Positions 14,449 to 22,917 of a stretch of 35,388 nucleotides of DNA are shown one piece after another. The notes beneath the pieces are model-generated. The model did not search any database and was not told where the DNA came from. It saw nothing but the letters and a program-made list of their open reading frames with translations. The translations under genes were made by a program, and so were the position numbers. Source of the DNA: Herbinix sp. (lineage in GTDB: Bacteria; Bacillota; Clostridia; Lachnospirales; Lachnospiraceae); NCBI GenBank assembly GCA_029239235.1, contig JAQZBD010000064.1:1-35388 (forward strand). The letters run 5' to 3'. Each line of letters begins with the position of its first letter. The first letter of the stretch is position 1.

Positions 14449-16500
14449 TTACAATTCCTCAGATAAAATCTGATAGATCGGTGCACCTTCGCATTGTGCC
14501 GGAATTCTTACTCCCAGCAATATAGCTATGGTAGGAGCCACATCTACCTGGCGTATCACACGATCTGTAATAAAATTACTCTTCAAGCCCTGGCCTGCTG
14601 CAAGGAAAATTGGTGCTACTGAGGTATCCTTATAGCCCTGTGCAGTAGTCAGCCCATCTCCGTGCAAGCGGTTAAAGCCTTCTTCAATTGTAAAAAAGAT
14701 GTCTCCGCACTCCGGCCCATTGGTACCTAGAAGTACCGCGTCCTTATTCCTTAAGGCAATTCCCACCACGCGCTTTCCGGTAACCTCATCTCTATAGTTA
14801 TACAGATCAGAAATAATCTGTTCTTCTAAATCATATTTGTCCTTCGGATCTACGATTCCATGCTGATCACGGCCTTTGAGGTTGACGTAGATGTAGTTAC
14901 TGCGAATCTGAATCGCACGTGTCTTCTCCCAATCAACTTCGTCAATGGAATTGCCAGCTTCGTCTTTCTTTAATACAGTATAACCCAGCTCTTCCATAAC
15001 CTTTGTGTTGAGACCTGCATATTCACCCAGAATAGGGGGTACATTTTCTCCTACCAGGAGACCATGATCGGATACCACAAAGATGGTATAACCCTTGTCC
15101 AGATAGTGTAAGAAGCGTCCAAGGTAGCGATCCGTCTGAAGGTAGAACCGCTCCATTAATTCCTGGTACACATTTTCATCCGTGTGCTTCCATGGCTCCA
15201 AAGTCTTTCCCAGATGCCAGATCTGATGTCCTGCGCAATCGATATTATGCAAATGGCTAAAGACCACATCGTACTCCTCATTATCCAGCAGATATCCCAG
15301 ACAATCTGCCTGCCACTGGTTATAAAGCTCCCAGGACGGTTCAAATATCTGATCCACCAGCTCGGAATCTTCTCCTCCAATTAAGCTGACAGGCGGAATA
15401 TGACCTACGGCAGTTACAATTTTATCATGAACTGTGAGGGGATGCCAGAGCATGTCGTTCGTAGTATCAAGAGCATTGCTGATCCATAATCGCAGATTGG
15501 TGCCATCGGGACTCAGCTCTAAAATCTTATAAGATCTGCAGCAAGGCTTTGTTACACCCTTTTTGGTAGCATCATCTACTATACCGGATACCATCTCCCC
15601 AGTTGGAATAGTCACAAAGGGCTCTGAATCCTCCTTGGAACGGTAAAGAGCTACCGAATCAAAGATACCCTCGGGATTTTGAAGGATCAGTCCATATCGC
15701 TCTTCTTTACCTGCAGAAACTAATACAGTGAATTCCAGCGCGTTTTCAGGCGCACTCTTCCAAGCCTTTGCCGGCTCTACCGGAGAAAAGATCATATCAT
15801 AGGCTACTTTTGCACCTATCATCATCTCAGTATCATCCAAGGATTTAATATAGGTTCTGATTTCTCCGCCCTTTCTGGCTTCATCTCCCCACCAGAGCTC
15901 CATCATCTCATCTTCTTCGTCATTGATGGACAAGGCTTCCTTCATATCGGTGATGTTGCATCCAACACCGGCTGCCTTCTGAGTATGGGGAATAAATTTC
16001 ACCTTTTTGGTTCCGGCGGATGCATAGATAATCTTCTCCCAATCCATCTGTGCTACACCCATGTTCACTGACCCCGGCTGGGTGCCATCCACCACATGGA
16101 GCAACGGGTTCTTAGAGCTTGGCGGCCATGAAGAGCCGGGCCAATGCCATACCAATGTCTTTAAGCCTTCTTCTACCGTGGAATTCCAAAGCTGTTCTGC
16201 TTTGCAATGCCTAGAGTCCATATTATATACTACGCCGTCCAGGCTGTCCGGTGACTGACGCCAATAGCAGGTAATTCCATGAGTTCCCGGGTATGCTCCC
16301 GTGGCAAGCGTCGTCCAGCAGGGTGGGGTAATCGTTGGATGGGCTCCTATCATATGGAGGTCTTCTCTAGCCGCTCCGTGCTCCATATATTTTTTAATAT
16401 TCGGCAATTTTCCTTCATCCAATAACCGCTTTGTCATGACCGGATCCATTCCGTCAATTCCTAAGACAATCACCTTTTTCGTCCTGGCTGCTCTGTTCAT
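14449..16500 (-). CDS. alkaline phosphatase superfamily phosphohydrolase/phosphodiesterase
   Basis: A 683-aa cytoplasmic enzyme of the AlkP superfamily, close in layout to type I phosphodiesterase/nucleotide pyrophosphatases and COG3379-like predicted phosphohydrolases. The N-terminus has the metal-binding GIDGMD (14-19). The nucleophile region HPTITPPCWTTLATG places the likely nucleophile at T58, by analogy with the NPP motif. Further metal ligands are likely in HNIDCAGH (about 418-425) and SDHG (about 476-479), and a late HGDG segment. There is no signal peptide. AAGGGA lies before the ATG. It is divergent from a LysR gene followed by an EamA transporter and a TauABC-like transporter, so it may process an imported phospho- or sulfo-compound. 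The substrate is not determinable here. Confidence 0.85.
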   Translation of the reverse strand: MNRAARTKKVIVLGIDGMDPVMTKRLLDEGKLPNIKKYMEHGAAREDLHMIGAHPTITPPCWTTLATGAYPGTHGITCYWRQSPDSLDGVVYNMDSRHCKAEQLWNSTVEEGLKTLVWHWPGSSWPPSSKNPLLHVVDGTQPGSVNMGVAQMDWEKIIYASAGTKKVKFIPHTQKAAGVGCNITDMKEALSINDEEDEMMELWWGDEARKGGEIRTYIKSLDDTEMMIGAKVAYDMIFSPVEPAKAWKSAPENALEFTVLVSAGKEERYGLILQNPEGIFDSVALYRSKEDSEPFVTIPTGEMVSGIVDDATKKGVTKPCCRSYKILELSPDGTNLRLWISNALDTTNDMLWHPLTVHDKIVTAVGHIPPVSLIGGEDSELVDQIFEPSWELYNQWQADCLGYLLDNEEYDVVFSHLHNIDCAGHQIWHLGKTLEPWKHTDENVYQELMERFYLQTDRYLGRFLHYLDKGYTIFVVSDHGLLVGENVPPILGEYAGLNTKVMEELGYTVLKKDEAGNSIDEVDWEKTRAIQIRSNYIYVNLKGRDQHGIVDPKDKYDLEEQIISDLYNYRDEVTGKRVVGIALRNKDAVLLGTNGPECGDIFFTIEEGFNRLHGDGLTTAQGYKDTSVAPIFLAAGQGLKSNFITDRVIRQVDVAPTIAILLGVRIPAQCEGAPIYQILSEEL

Positions 16501-16599
16501 TCTTTCAATCCCTTCTAAATAAATTCATATCAATTCATAGTTATCATATATATTTACTATATTACATGATTCCTTTTCGTATGAGTAGCTTATAATTCG

Positions 16600-16632
16600 A
16601 TTATGGGGTATCGAAAAATACGATGGCATAAT
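16600..16632. promoter_or_regulatory. nested dyad, candidate LysR operator
   Basis: ATCG (16610-16613) and CGAT (16621-16624) flank an A-rich centre, and ATTATG (16600-16605) with CATAAT (16627-16632) forms an outer, nearly concentric dyad. It lies immediately upstream of the LysR -35 box in the divergent region, the normal place for a LysR recognition site. Confidence 0.55.
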
Positions 16633-16643
16633 GAAAATTTCGC

Positions 16644-16672
16644 TTGACGAACCATAAAATAAGGTCTATAGT
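16644..16672 (+). promoter_or_regulatory. promoter of the LysR gene
   Basis: TTGACG (16644-16649) and TATAGT (16667-16672) are 17 bp apart, each with one departure from consensus. Confidence 0.65.
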
Positions 16673-16730
16673 AAGATTATTCATACTATTCTTATATGTA
16701 TTGTAGAATTAAATTCTGGAGGTGTCTTTC

Positions 16731-17636
16731 ATGAAGTTTGAGCAGCTTTTTTTCTTAAGGGAAGCAGCGAAATATGGCTCCATTTCCGTTGCTGCTGAGA
16801 AGAACTATATGTCACAATCTTCTGTTAGCCATTCTATCTTAAATTTAGAAAAGGAATTGGGTACCACTTTACTAAAGCGCACCAACGCCGGAGTCGCTCC
16901 AACACAACTAGGTGAGATGGTTCTACTTAAAATAGAAGATATCACTCAGTCTCTTAATGAGATTGTTGATATAACGAAGGAACAGCGTAATTCCGGTGAA
17001 GTGAATATTTCCTGTATTCCCTGTATCTGCGAGTGGATTATCCCACAAACGCTGCAGCAGCTGAAGGACAATTCCATGAATGTCCAGCTTTCCGTCTCAA
17101 CAGCAGAAAGCAATACAGTCGTCCAGAACGTATCCTCAGGTATCTCAGAGTTTGGTATTATTATTCGATATGATGGCCTGGAGCGCATTTCTGAATTAAA
17201 ATATACTCCCCTGTTTCGTGATGAATATTGGCTTTATGTGGGACCCAAATCCCCTTATTGGGATAAGGACAGCATCACCTATGAACAATTATTAAAGGAG
17301 CCCTACATTGCATACCGTGATGAGTTCAAGCATTATAATGGCGGACTAACGAATATGATTAGCTCCAGTGATATCCCTAATATCATCTTCCGTACAGATA
17401 ACTTGGATTCTATTAAGAATATGATTGCACAGAATAACTACATCGCATTCTTCCCAAAGCACATGTCTGCAAATGATATCTACCTTCAAAGCGGGCATAT
17501 CAGACGAATCAGAATCTCCGATCGAAAGCTGGATTTTGAGGTTGGCTATGTGGAAAGCGTTAAGTATAAACAGAAAAACATTGATAAGATTGTCCTTGGT
17601 GTAATTAAGGACACCATTAAGGATATTATCTCGTAA
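16731..17636 (+). CDS. LysR-family transcriptional regulator
   Basis: A 301-aa regulator with the N-terminal LysR winged helix (FLREAAKYGSISVAAEKN and SSVSHSILNLEKELGTTLLKR, residues about 8-58) and a C-terminal periplasmic-binding-like effector domain. I start it at 16731, where the ATG lies 9 bases after GGAGG; a GTG at 16722 is too close to the ribosome site. It is divergent from the AlkP-type phosphohydrolase and upstream of an EamA transporter and a TauABC-like transporter. It is therefore the likely local regulator of this 7-kb group. Confidence 0.9.
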   Translation: MKFEQLFFLREAAKYGSISVAAEKNYMSQSSVSHSILNLEKELGTTLLKRTNAGVAPTQLGEMVLLKIEDITQSLNEIVDITKEQRNSGEVNISCIPCICEWIIPQTLQQLKDNSMNVQLSVSTAESNTVVQNVSSGISEFGIIIRYDGLERISELKYTPLFRDEYWLYVGPKSPYWDKDSITYEQLLKEPYIAYRDEFKHYNGGLTNMISSSDIPNIIFRTDNLDSIKNMIAQNNYIAFFPKHMSANDIYLQSGHIRRIRISDRKLDFEVGYVESVKYKQKNIDKIVLGVIKDTIKDIIS

Positions 17637-17760
17637 GAGTTTTATCTCTTATGGATATAATTCTTAGGGTATTATTCTTAGGGATGTTATTAAGATATAT
17701 TATTCAGGTATATTATAACGTAAAATTTATCGCTTAAGGGAACTTGATCCTATCTAATAA

Positions 17761-17775
17761 GGATGATAATCATCC
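17761..17775. promoter_or_regulatory. short palindrome upstream of the EamA transporter gene
   Basis: GGATGAT-A-ATCATCC is a perfect 7-bp inverted repeat around one base, about 85 bp before the transporter start. It could be a second regulator site. The rest of the 17637-17858 gap holds two direct copies of ATTCTTAGGG near 17660-17682 and a small TAAGAG/CTCTTA hairpin after the LysR stop. Confidence 0.4.
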
Positions 17776-17858
17776 GAGGTAAAATTTCAAACTTGAGTAC
17801 ATCAATGCTTTGATCTGCTTTCAGAAATATTTCATATTTTAATCAGGAGGTAATCATT

Positions 17859-18797
17859 GTGATCTATGGACTTGGAGCAGGAATAGTATGGGCTGCGGAA
17901 ACCCTACTTCTTTCCTTCGTGCTTGCTGCCGGGATTTTTGAAGGCTCTAAAGAGGCTATCTTTCTGGCTCCTTTTGTAACAGCATTTTTTAACGATACTT
18001 TTTCCTGTACTTATGTGTTTTTTTACAGGAAAGCCAATAAAACTCTTCGAAGAAACAATATCTTCAACGCCTTAAAAACAAAAAGGGGAAAATTACTTCT
18101 TTTAAGCGGTCTATGTGGTGGTCCTCTGGGTATGGGTTCTTATTTATTAGCTATAAAATACATTGGAGCTTCCTATACGTCAGTAATCTCAGCCCTTTAT
18201 CCGGCTATCGGCTCCGTTATAGCATGGCTCTTCCTAAGGGAGCTTCTGTCAAAAAAACAATTGGCAGGTCTAGCTCTATGTACCCTTGGAACCATTGGCA
18301 TAGTAGGTTTACCCGGCGGCTTCTCCGGTAATCCGATTTATTTTCTTTTTGCATTTTCCTGTGCACTCTTTTGGGGTCTTGAGGCAGTTATCTCCTCCCA
18401 GGCAATGAAAGATGGTAACATTTCATCCGAGGATGCCCTTCAGATCCGACACCTCACCTCGATCCTATGCTACGGCGTTATCTTCTTACCTTTATTAGGA
18501 GCCTGGAATTTCACATTACAAATTTTCCTGCTACCGCAGACTCTTGTCTTATTCGTGGTAACTGCACTGCTTGAGACATGTTCCTACCTATTATACTATA
18601 AAGCAATTAGTAAAATAGGCGCACCAAAGGCTATGTCTCTCAATGTAACTTACATCGTATGGGCTGTGCTTCTTGGCATCTTTGTTCTTAAGGAAATACC
18701 AAAGGCTTTTGTCCTCGTCAGTATGGCAGTCTTGTTACTTGGCGTACTCTTTGTTGTAACCCAGGCAAACAAGCATGAGGAAAAATCTACCGTATGA
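17859..18797 (+). CDS. EamA/DMT-family permease
   Basis: A 312-aa membrane protein with ten hydrophobic segments arranged as two EamA halves. The first half ends with the conserved SYTSVISALYPAIGSVIAWLF region and the second with GAPKAMSLNVTYIVWAVLLG. The protein starts at GTG 17859, 8 bases after AGGAGG; no better start exists. DMT permeases move small organic solutes or act as exporters. Its place between the LysR gene and a TauABC-like transporter suggests it exports or imports a product of the same pathway, which is inference. Confidence 0.87.
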   Translation: MIYGLGAGIVWAAETLLLSFVLAAGIFEGSKEAIFLAPFVTAFFNDTFSCTYVFFYRKANKTLRRNNIFNALKTKRGKLLLLSGLCGGPLGMGSYLLAIKYIGASYTSVISALYPAIGSVIAWLFLRELLSKKQLAGLALCTLGTIGIVGLPGGFSGNPIYFLFAFSCALFWGLEAVISSQAMKDGNISSEDALQIRHLTSILCYGVIFLPLLGAWNFTLQIFLLPQTLVLFVVTALLETCSYLLYYKAISKIGAPKAMSLNVTYIVWAVLLGIFVLKEIPKAFVLVSMAVLLLGVLFVVTQANKHEEKSTV

Positions 18798-18917
18798 AAA
18801 TAATTAATACCCCATATGAAAGAACGGTGGGTTCCATATTCTAAAATTATCATGTAAAGTAACAACATCTTAAACATACTATACATATCTATATAATATG
18901 AAAAGGAGGGGGCAACA

Positions 18918-19694
18918 ATTCAACCCAAAAGAAAAAATAACTACCTGATCAGCATTTTAACTGGCCTCGTTATCTTGCTCCTATGGGTATTCGCTACAAG
19001 AAACGGAAAGATCTCCAGCATCATCTTTCCCTCACCAGAAAGTGTATGGAATACGTTTGTGAATCTCCTTCAAAACGGCTACAAGGATCATTCCTTATGG
19101 GAGCATCTTGCTTCCAGCTTAAGAAGATTATTGATTGCATACTTCTTCGCAGTAATCACAGCGATTCCGCTGGGACTATTCAGCGGTTATTCCGAAAAAG
19201 TAAGAGCGGTTTTTGAACCCATAATTGCGTTCATCAGGCCACTCCCGCCTTTAGGCTATTATACCATTATCATTTTATGGATGGGAATTGGGGACAGTTC
19301 AAAGGTATTGCTATTATTTTTGGGTGCATTTGCTCCGATCTATCTTTCCTGCGTTGCCGGAGTCACCAGAGTGAAAATTGATTACATCCGACGTGCAAGA
19401 ACATTGGGCGCCAACAACGGACAGATCTTCTTCTACGTAATCTTCCCCTCTGCCCTGCCTGATATCTTTGTAGGCTTGCGTAATGCCATGAGTACCGCCT
19501 ATGCAACCAGCGTAGCCGCAGAAATGGTCGCTACTGTAACAGGTATTGGCTGGATGGTACTGGATGCCAGCAAATATATGCGCAGCGATGTCATATTTAT
19601 AGGTATCATTATCATGGGTATCACAGGCATCATACTGGATAAGATACTGCTTATACTTGAGAAACAGATTGTATTTTGGAAAGGGAAAAATTAA
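18918..19694 (+). CDS. ABC transporter permease (TauC/SsuC-like), probable ATT start
   Basis: A permease of the nitrate/sulfonate/taurine ABC class, about 258 aa with six membrane segments. The cytoplasmic EAA-like loop is IRRARTLGANNGQIFFYVIFPSALP-like, divided here by positions about 158-182. An in-frame stop at 18894 and the absence of ATG, GTG or TTG before the first membrane helix leave ATT at 18918 as the best start. It is 8 bases after GGAGG (18905-18909) and gives a normal basic N-terminus (M)QPKRKNNYL before helix 1. Starting at TTG 18975 would cut that helix. The gene is followed by the binding protein and ATPase of the same transporter. Confidence 0.8.
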   Translation: MQPKRKNNYLISILTGLVILLLWVFATRNGKISSIIFPSPESVWNTFVNLLQNGYKDHSLWEHLASSLRRLLIAYFFAVITAIPLGLFSGYSEKVRAVFEPIIAFIRPLPPLGYYTIIILWMGIGDSSKVLLLFLGAFAPIYLSCVAGVTRVKIDYIRRARTLGANNGQIFFYVIFPSALPDIFVGLRNAMSTAYATSVAAEMVATVTGIGWMVLDASKYMRSDVIFIGIIIMGITGIILDKILLILEKQIVFWKGKN

Positions 19695-19723
19695 TTAGAA
19701 CCATTATAAGGAGGAACTAAGTT

Positions 19724-20839
19724 ATGAAAACAATCAAGAAATTATTAAGCGTTAGTTTATTACTCGTGCTGGGAAGCTTCCTCATTGCTTGCGGTAATAA
19801 ATCTGACACAACAACTACCACTTCAACACCTGCTCCAACCATCGCTTCCAGCGAGGCTGCAACCCCTGAGGCGACTGCTGAGAATGTAGATGCAACCACC
19901 GGAGAGACCTATCCTGATGTGATTAACATCGGTGTCATAGAAGGCGGACCTGAATCCGCTATCTTAGTACAAGAGAAATTACTTGAGAACCTTGGTGTTA
20001 AAGCTAATATTGTCAGCTATTCGGCAGGAACAGATATTAACAATGCAGTTGTATCCGGTGATGTAGACTTGGCTTGCTTTGGATCATCTCCAATTGCTCT
20101 TGGTCTTGCCAATGGCATCAATTATAAAGCAGTTTATGTAAGCTACTTAGAAGGCGGTAATATTGAAGCCCTCGTTGTGAAGAATAGCGCTGGCTTAAAC
20201 AGCGTTGCTGAGTTAAAAGGTAAAACCATTGCAACTCCCTTTGGCACAACCTCCCACTATGCATTATTAAATGCACTGGAGCTTGCCGGCTTATCTGCTT
20301 CTGATGTTAGCCTCCTTGATATGGGTGGTGCTGATATCGTAGCTGCTTGGACCCGTGGTGATATTGATGCAACCTACATTTGGAGTCCGGCTCAGGATGA
20401 ATGCGTGAAAGATGGTAAGATACTTACCAATGATGGCGAATTAGCAGAGCAAGGTATCACCATCCCTGAGATTGCTGTAGCCAGAAATGAGTTTGCAGAA
20501 AAATATCCAACCCTTGTAACCGCATATGTAAAAGCACTGATTAGCGTATCCGATTTAGTGAACAACGATCCAGAAAAGGCAACTGAAGATGTTGCAGCCT
20601 GGGAAGGAATTTCCGTAGACAGCGCAAAGGGTCAGGTTAATGATAACATCTGGATCTCCGGTGCTGACCAGTTAACCGGTGATTACTTAGGAACAGCAGA
20701 CAGCAAGGGCAAGTTAGCAGATACCTTAAAGACGATTGCTGATTTCCATGCAGAGCAGGGCAACCTAGGTTCATCCCCTGATGTTTCACTGTTTAAAGAT
20801 GCCATTGACACCTCTTATGTAGAAGCGGCTTTAAAATAA
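19724..20839 (+). CDS. ABC transporter substrate-binding lipoprotein (TauA/SsuA-like)
   Basis: A 371-aa lipoprotein. The signal peptide ends in the lipobox LIAC, with the lipidated cysteine at 23, and is followed by a Thr/Ala/Pro linker (about 25-58) that holds the domain off the membrane. The binding domain belongs to the NMT1/TauA group, with GDVDLACFGSSPIALGL and TPFGTTSHYALLNAL, both typical of taurine- and sulfonate-binding proteins. GGAGGAAC precedes the ATG. The likely cargo is a small sulfonate or similar anion, but related proteins bind thiamine precursors or aromatic acids, so this is unproven. The strong hairpin after the gene suggests raised expression relative to the ATPase. Confidence 0.87.
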   Translation: MKTIKKLLSVSLLLVLGSFLIACGNKSDTTTTTSTPAPTIASSEAATPEATAENVDATTGETYPDVINIGVIEGGPESAILVQEKLLENLGVKANIVSYSAGTDINNAVVSGDVDLACFGSSPIALGLANGINYKAVYVSYLEGGNIEALVVKNSAGLNSVAELKGKTIATPFGTTSHYALLNALELAGLSASDVSLLDMGGADIVAAWTRGDIDATYIWSPAQDECVKDGKILTNDGELAEQGITIPEIAVARNEFAEKYPTLVTAYVKALISVSDLVNNDPEKATEDVAAWEGISVDSAKGQVNDNIWISGADQLTGDYLGTADSKGKLADTLKTIADFHAEQGNLGSSPDVSLFKDAIDTSYVEAALK

Positions 20840-20865
20840 ATATAACTGAAATCAAAGAAATATGT

Positions 20866-20896
20866 GTTCTGAGGACGAAGCACTCGTTCTCAGAAC
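20866..20896 (+). terminator. intra-operon hairpin between binding protein and ATPase genes
   Basis: GTTCTGAGGACGA pairs with TCGTTCTCAGAAC, a 13-bp stem with one G-U pair and the loop AGCAC. No T run follows and a ribosome site begins 4 bases later. It is more likely an mRNA-stabilising or partial-termination hairpin that raises the binding-protein level than a full terminator. Confidence 0.6.
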
Positions 20897-20909
20897 TTTG
20901 GAGGCAAAT

Positions 20910-21761
20910 ATGAGTGATGCAAACTACAAGCTGAATCAGAACACTGATTCATTTGTCATGAATAATAACATTGACACATTTTTCGAAACAAATAATGAAC
21001 TAATCTCTATGGAAAATGTATCTTTGGTATATGACAAAAAGTCAGCCACCGTCCCTGCCATTGATAACATCAATATTAATATCTATCCGGGAGAATTCGT
21101 ATGTGTTATGGGTCCCAGCGGCTGTGGAAAAAGTACACTTTTGAATATCTTAGCTGGTTTCATCACACCAACCGGCGGAAGCGTCAAATTAAACCAGAAG
21201 GAAATCAAGGGTATTGACTCCAATCGGGGCGTCGTCTTCCAACAACCTCCTCTCTTTGAGTGGTTTTCCGTTCGTAAGAACATTGCCTTTGGTCCAAAAA
21301 TGAAGAAGGTTTCTAAGGATAAGATCGCGACGGACGTTGAGACCCTTTTGGATCAAGTGGGACTGAAGGCCTTTGCAGACAAAAAAGTATATGAGCTTTC
21401 GGGCGGTATGAAGCAAAGGGCTGCCATCGCCAGTGCTTTAATCAATAATCCTGATATTCTTTTGATGGATGAACCCTTTGGTGCTCTGGACGCATTAACC
21501 AGAGAACAGATGCAGGGTTTAACTCGTAATATATGGTGGAAGACCGGAAAAACCATCTTCTTCATTACTCATGACGTTGATGAAGCCTTGCTGCTTGGAA
21601 CACGGGTTCTGGTTATGTCAAAGCATCCGGGCCGGGTTATTGCCGATATTCCGGTAGACTTTACAAAGAGCTATGTGGAAGAGAACTCCGATGATGTACG
21701 GTATACGGATCGCTTCCATCAGAAGCGAAATCATATCCTTAGTTTGATTAATGGTCAGTAA
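20910..21761 (+). CDS. ABC transporter ATP-binding protein (TauB/SsuB-like)
   Basis: A 283-aa ATPase with Walker A GPSGCGKS (68-75), Q-loop VFQQPPLFEW, signature LSGGMKQR, Walker B ILLMDEPFGALD and switch FITHDVDEA, the pattern of taurine/nitrate/sulfonate importers. GGAGG at 20900-20904 sets the start at 20910; 16 earlier codons open in frame lie in the hairpin and lack a ribosome site. An unusual Asn/Asp-rich extension of about 33 residues precedes the first beta strand, and a later ATG (residue 34, before ENVSLVY) is a conceivable alternative start without a good ribosome site. It powers the permease encoded at 18918. Confidence 0.9.
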   Translation: MSDANYKLNQNTDSFVMNNNIDTFFETNNELISMENVSLVYDKKSATVPAIDNININIYPGEFVCVMGPSGCGKSTLLNILAGFITPTGGSVKLNQKEIKGIDSNRGVVFQQPPLFEWFSVRKNIAFGPKMKKVSKDKIATDVETLLDQVGLKAFADKKVYELSGGMKQRAAIASALINNPDILLMDEPFGALDALTREQMQGLTRNIWWKTGKTIFFITHDVDEALLLGTRVLVMSKHPGRVIADIPVDFTKSYVEENSDDVRYTDRFHQKRNHILSLINGQ

Positions 21762-21765
21762 GATA

Positions 21766-21812
21766 AAAGAGATGAATCTGTAGTATACGCACGCAGATCC
21801 ATCTCTTATTTT
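21766..21812 (+). terminator. Rho-independent terminator of the TauABC-like operon
   Basis: AAGAGATG-A-ATCTG pairs with CAGAT-C-CATCTCTT around a 13-base loop, followed directly by ATTTTAT. Confidence 0.85.
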
Positions 21813-21914
21813 ATACATCTTATTTATTTTTAATACCTTTTTAAATATCTCTTATTTTATATCTCTTATTTTATTTTTTTATCTTATATTTCTTACTTTA
21901 TATCTCATACTTAA
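21801..21914. repeat. degenerate AT-rich tandem repeat
   Basis: Units close to ATCTCTTATTTTAT recur at about 21801, 21847, 21861 and, more degraded, near 21817, 21881 and 21901. The first unit is part of the terminator stem, so the array looks like slippage from the terminator tail. It has no coding potential. Confidence 0.6.
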
Positions 21915-21971
21915 TAGCACATCTTACCATTGTCAATTCAACTATGATAATCCTACATTTCTGCCGGCCCC

Positions 21972-22661
21972 TTATTCTAAGAAATGAGCCAATTCTTCCT
22001 TATTCATAAGTTTAAAGCTGTTCCCGTAAAAATCAATCAAGCCTTCCTCTTTCATTCTCGTCAGCTCACGGCACATGGAGGTACGGGATACATTCAGATA
22101 ATCAGCCATTTCCGTTCGGTTTAACATAATCTGAAACATATTGCTGCTTTTCTCATTTGCTTCATTTAATAAGAAGCTGGATATCTTCTCCCGCATCCCC
22201 TTCAATGTTAAAAGCTCCAGTTTACGGTTTAAATTAACATTCTTCTCCCCGAGAACCACCATCATGTTCTGAATCAGCCCCACATGGAAGGTACAGCTAT
22301 TTCCGCAGGATTTTATAATTCTTTCATAGGGAATGAAGAGAACTTTTCCCTCCTCCTTCACTCTCACCGTTACAGGTGAAATACGACGTGCCGTACATAC
22401 AATTCCCTCTGCAAACATGTCAGATGCACCTAGGATTGCAACAATGTGCTTATTACCAGCCAAGTTCTCCTTCATAACCTCAACCATACCTGATAACACG
22501 ATTCCTACATGATTTACCTGATCACCGGAAAAGAAAATATACTCATCTGTTTTAAAGCTTTTCACCTGTATTCCCAAGCATTGCATTAAGGATTCAATTT
22601 CCCGGTCGTCCATTCTACGGAACAGTGCGCAGTTTTTTAGAACATTATAGTTTAGCTCCAT
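21972..22661 (-). CDS. Crp/Fnr-family regulator, probable HcpR-type
   Basis: A 229-aa regulator with an N-terminal cyclic-nucleotide-binding-like domain (about 15-130) and a C-terminal winged helix with MADYLNVSRTSMCRELTRM. It has scattered cysteines (C12, C28, C86, C118, C122) but not the Fnr N-terminal cluster. Position divergent from hcp across a perfect palindrome matches known HcpR/Fnr-type regulators, which sense nitric oxide or related stress through haem or an unknown cofactor and turn on hcp. Which of these applies here is unknown. GGAAGGAGAACGC precedes the ATG. Confidence 0.85.
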   Translation of the reverse strand: MELNYNVLKNCALFRRMDDREIESLMQCLGIQVKSFKTDEYIFFSGDQVNHVGIVLSGMVEVMKENLAGNKHIVAILGASDMFAEGIVCTARRISPVTVRVKEEGKVLFIPYERIIKSCGNSCTFHVGLIQNMMVVLGEKNVNLNRKLELLTLKGMREKISSFLLNEANEKSSNMFQIMLNRTEMADYLNVSRTSMCRELTRMKEEGLIDFYGNSFKLMNKEELAHFLE

Positions 22662-22760
22662 GCGTTCTCCTTCCTATTAAGCTTACAAAAGCAAGCTCCT
22701 TTCACCTACGTAAATTCCTCTTTATTCGATAAAAAAATAATTTCAAAATTTTTTTCGTTT

Positions 22761-22776
22761 TGTAGCTGCAGCTACA
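22761..22776. promoter_or_regulatory. perfect 16-bp palindrome, candidate HcpR operator
   Basis: TGTAGCTGCAGCTACA lies about 100 bp from the regulator start and 142 bp from the hcp start. Size and symmetry fit a Crp/Fnr dimer. It should control hcp and possibly the regulator. I find no unambiguous -35/-10 pair nearby. Confidence 0.75.
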
Positions 22777-22917
22777 CTTTAATTAATGTATCTGTATTAT
22801 ACTCATCTTGTTCCCAAGAAGTCAACAGAAAATGAACTTAGAAATCTTCACATGGAACTGAAAATTCATTTTTAAAAATATAGAACAATAAAATTCAAAT
22901 AATAAGGAGAATGGATA

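Noticed and set aside
18898-18948. ATG at 18898 as the permease start after a frameshift
   Set aside because: This frame ends at TGA after 16 codons, and its ATG lies before, not after, the GGAGG. The ATT frame gives a normal N-terminus without invoking an error.
21801-21914. AT-rich repeats as a CRISPR array
   Set aside because: Units are 14-16 nt, degenerate and adjacent without spacers, and there are no cas genes.
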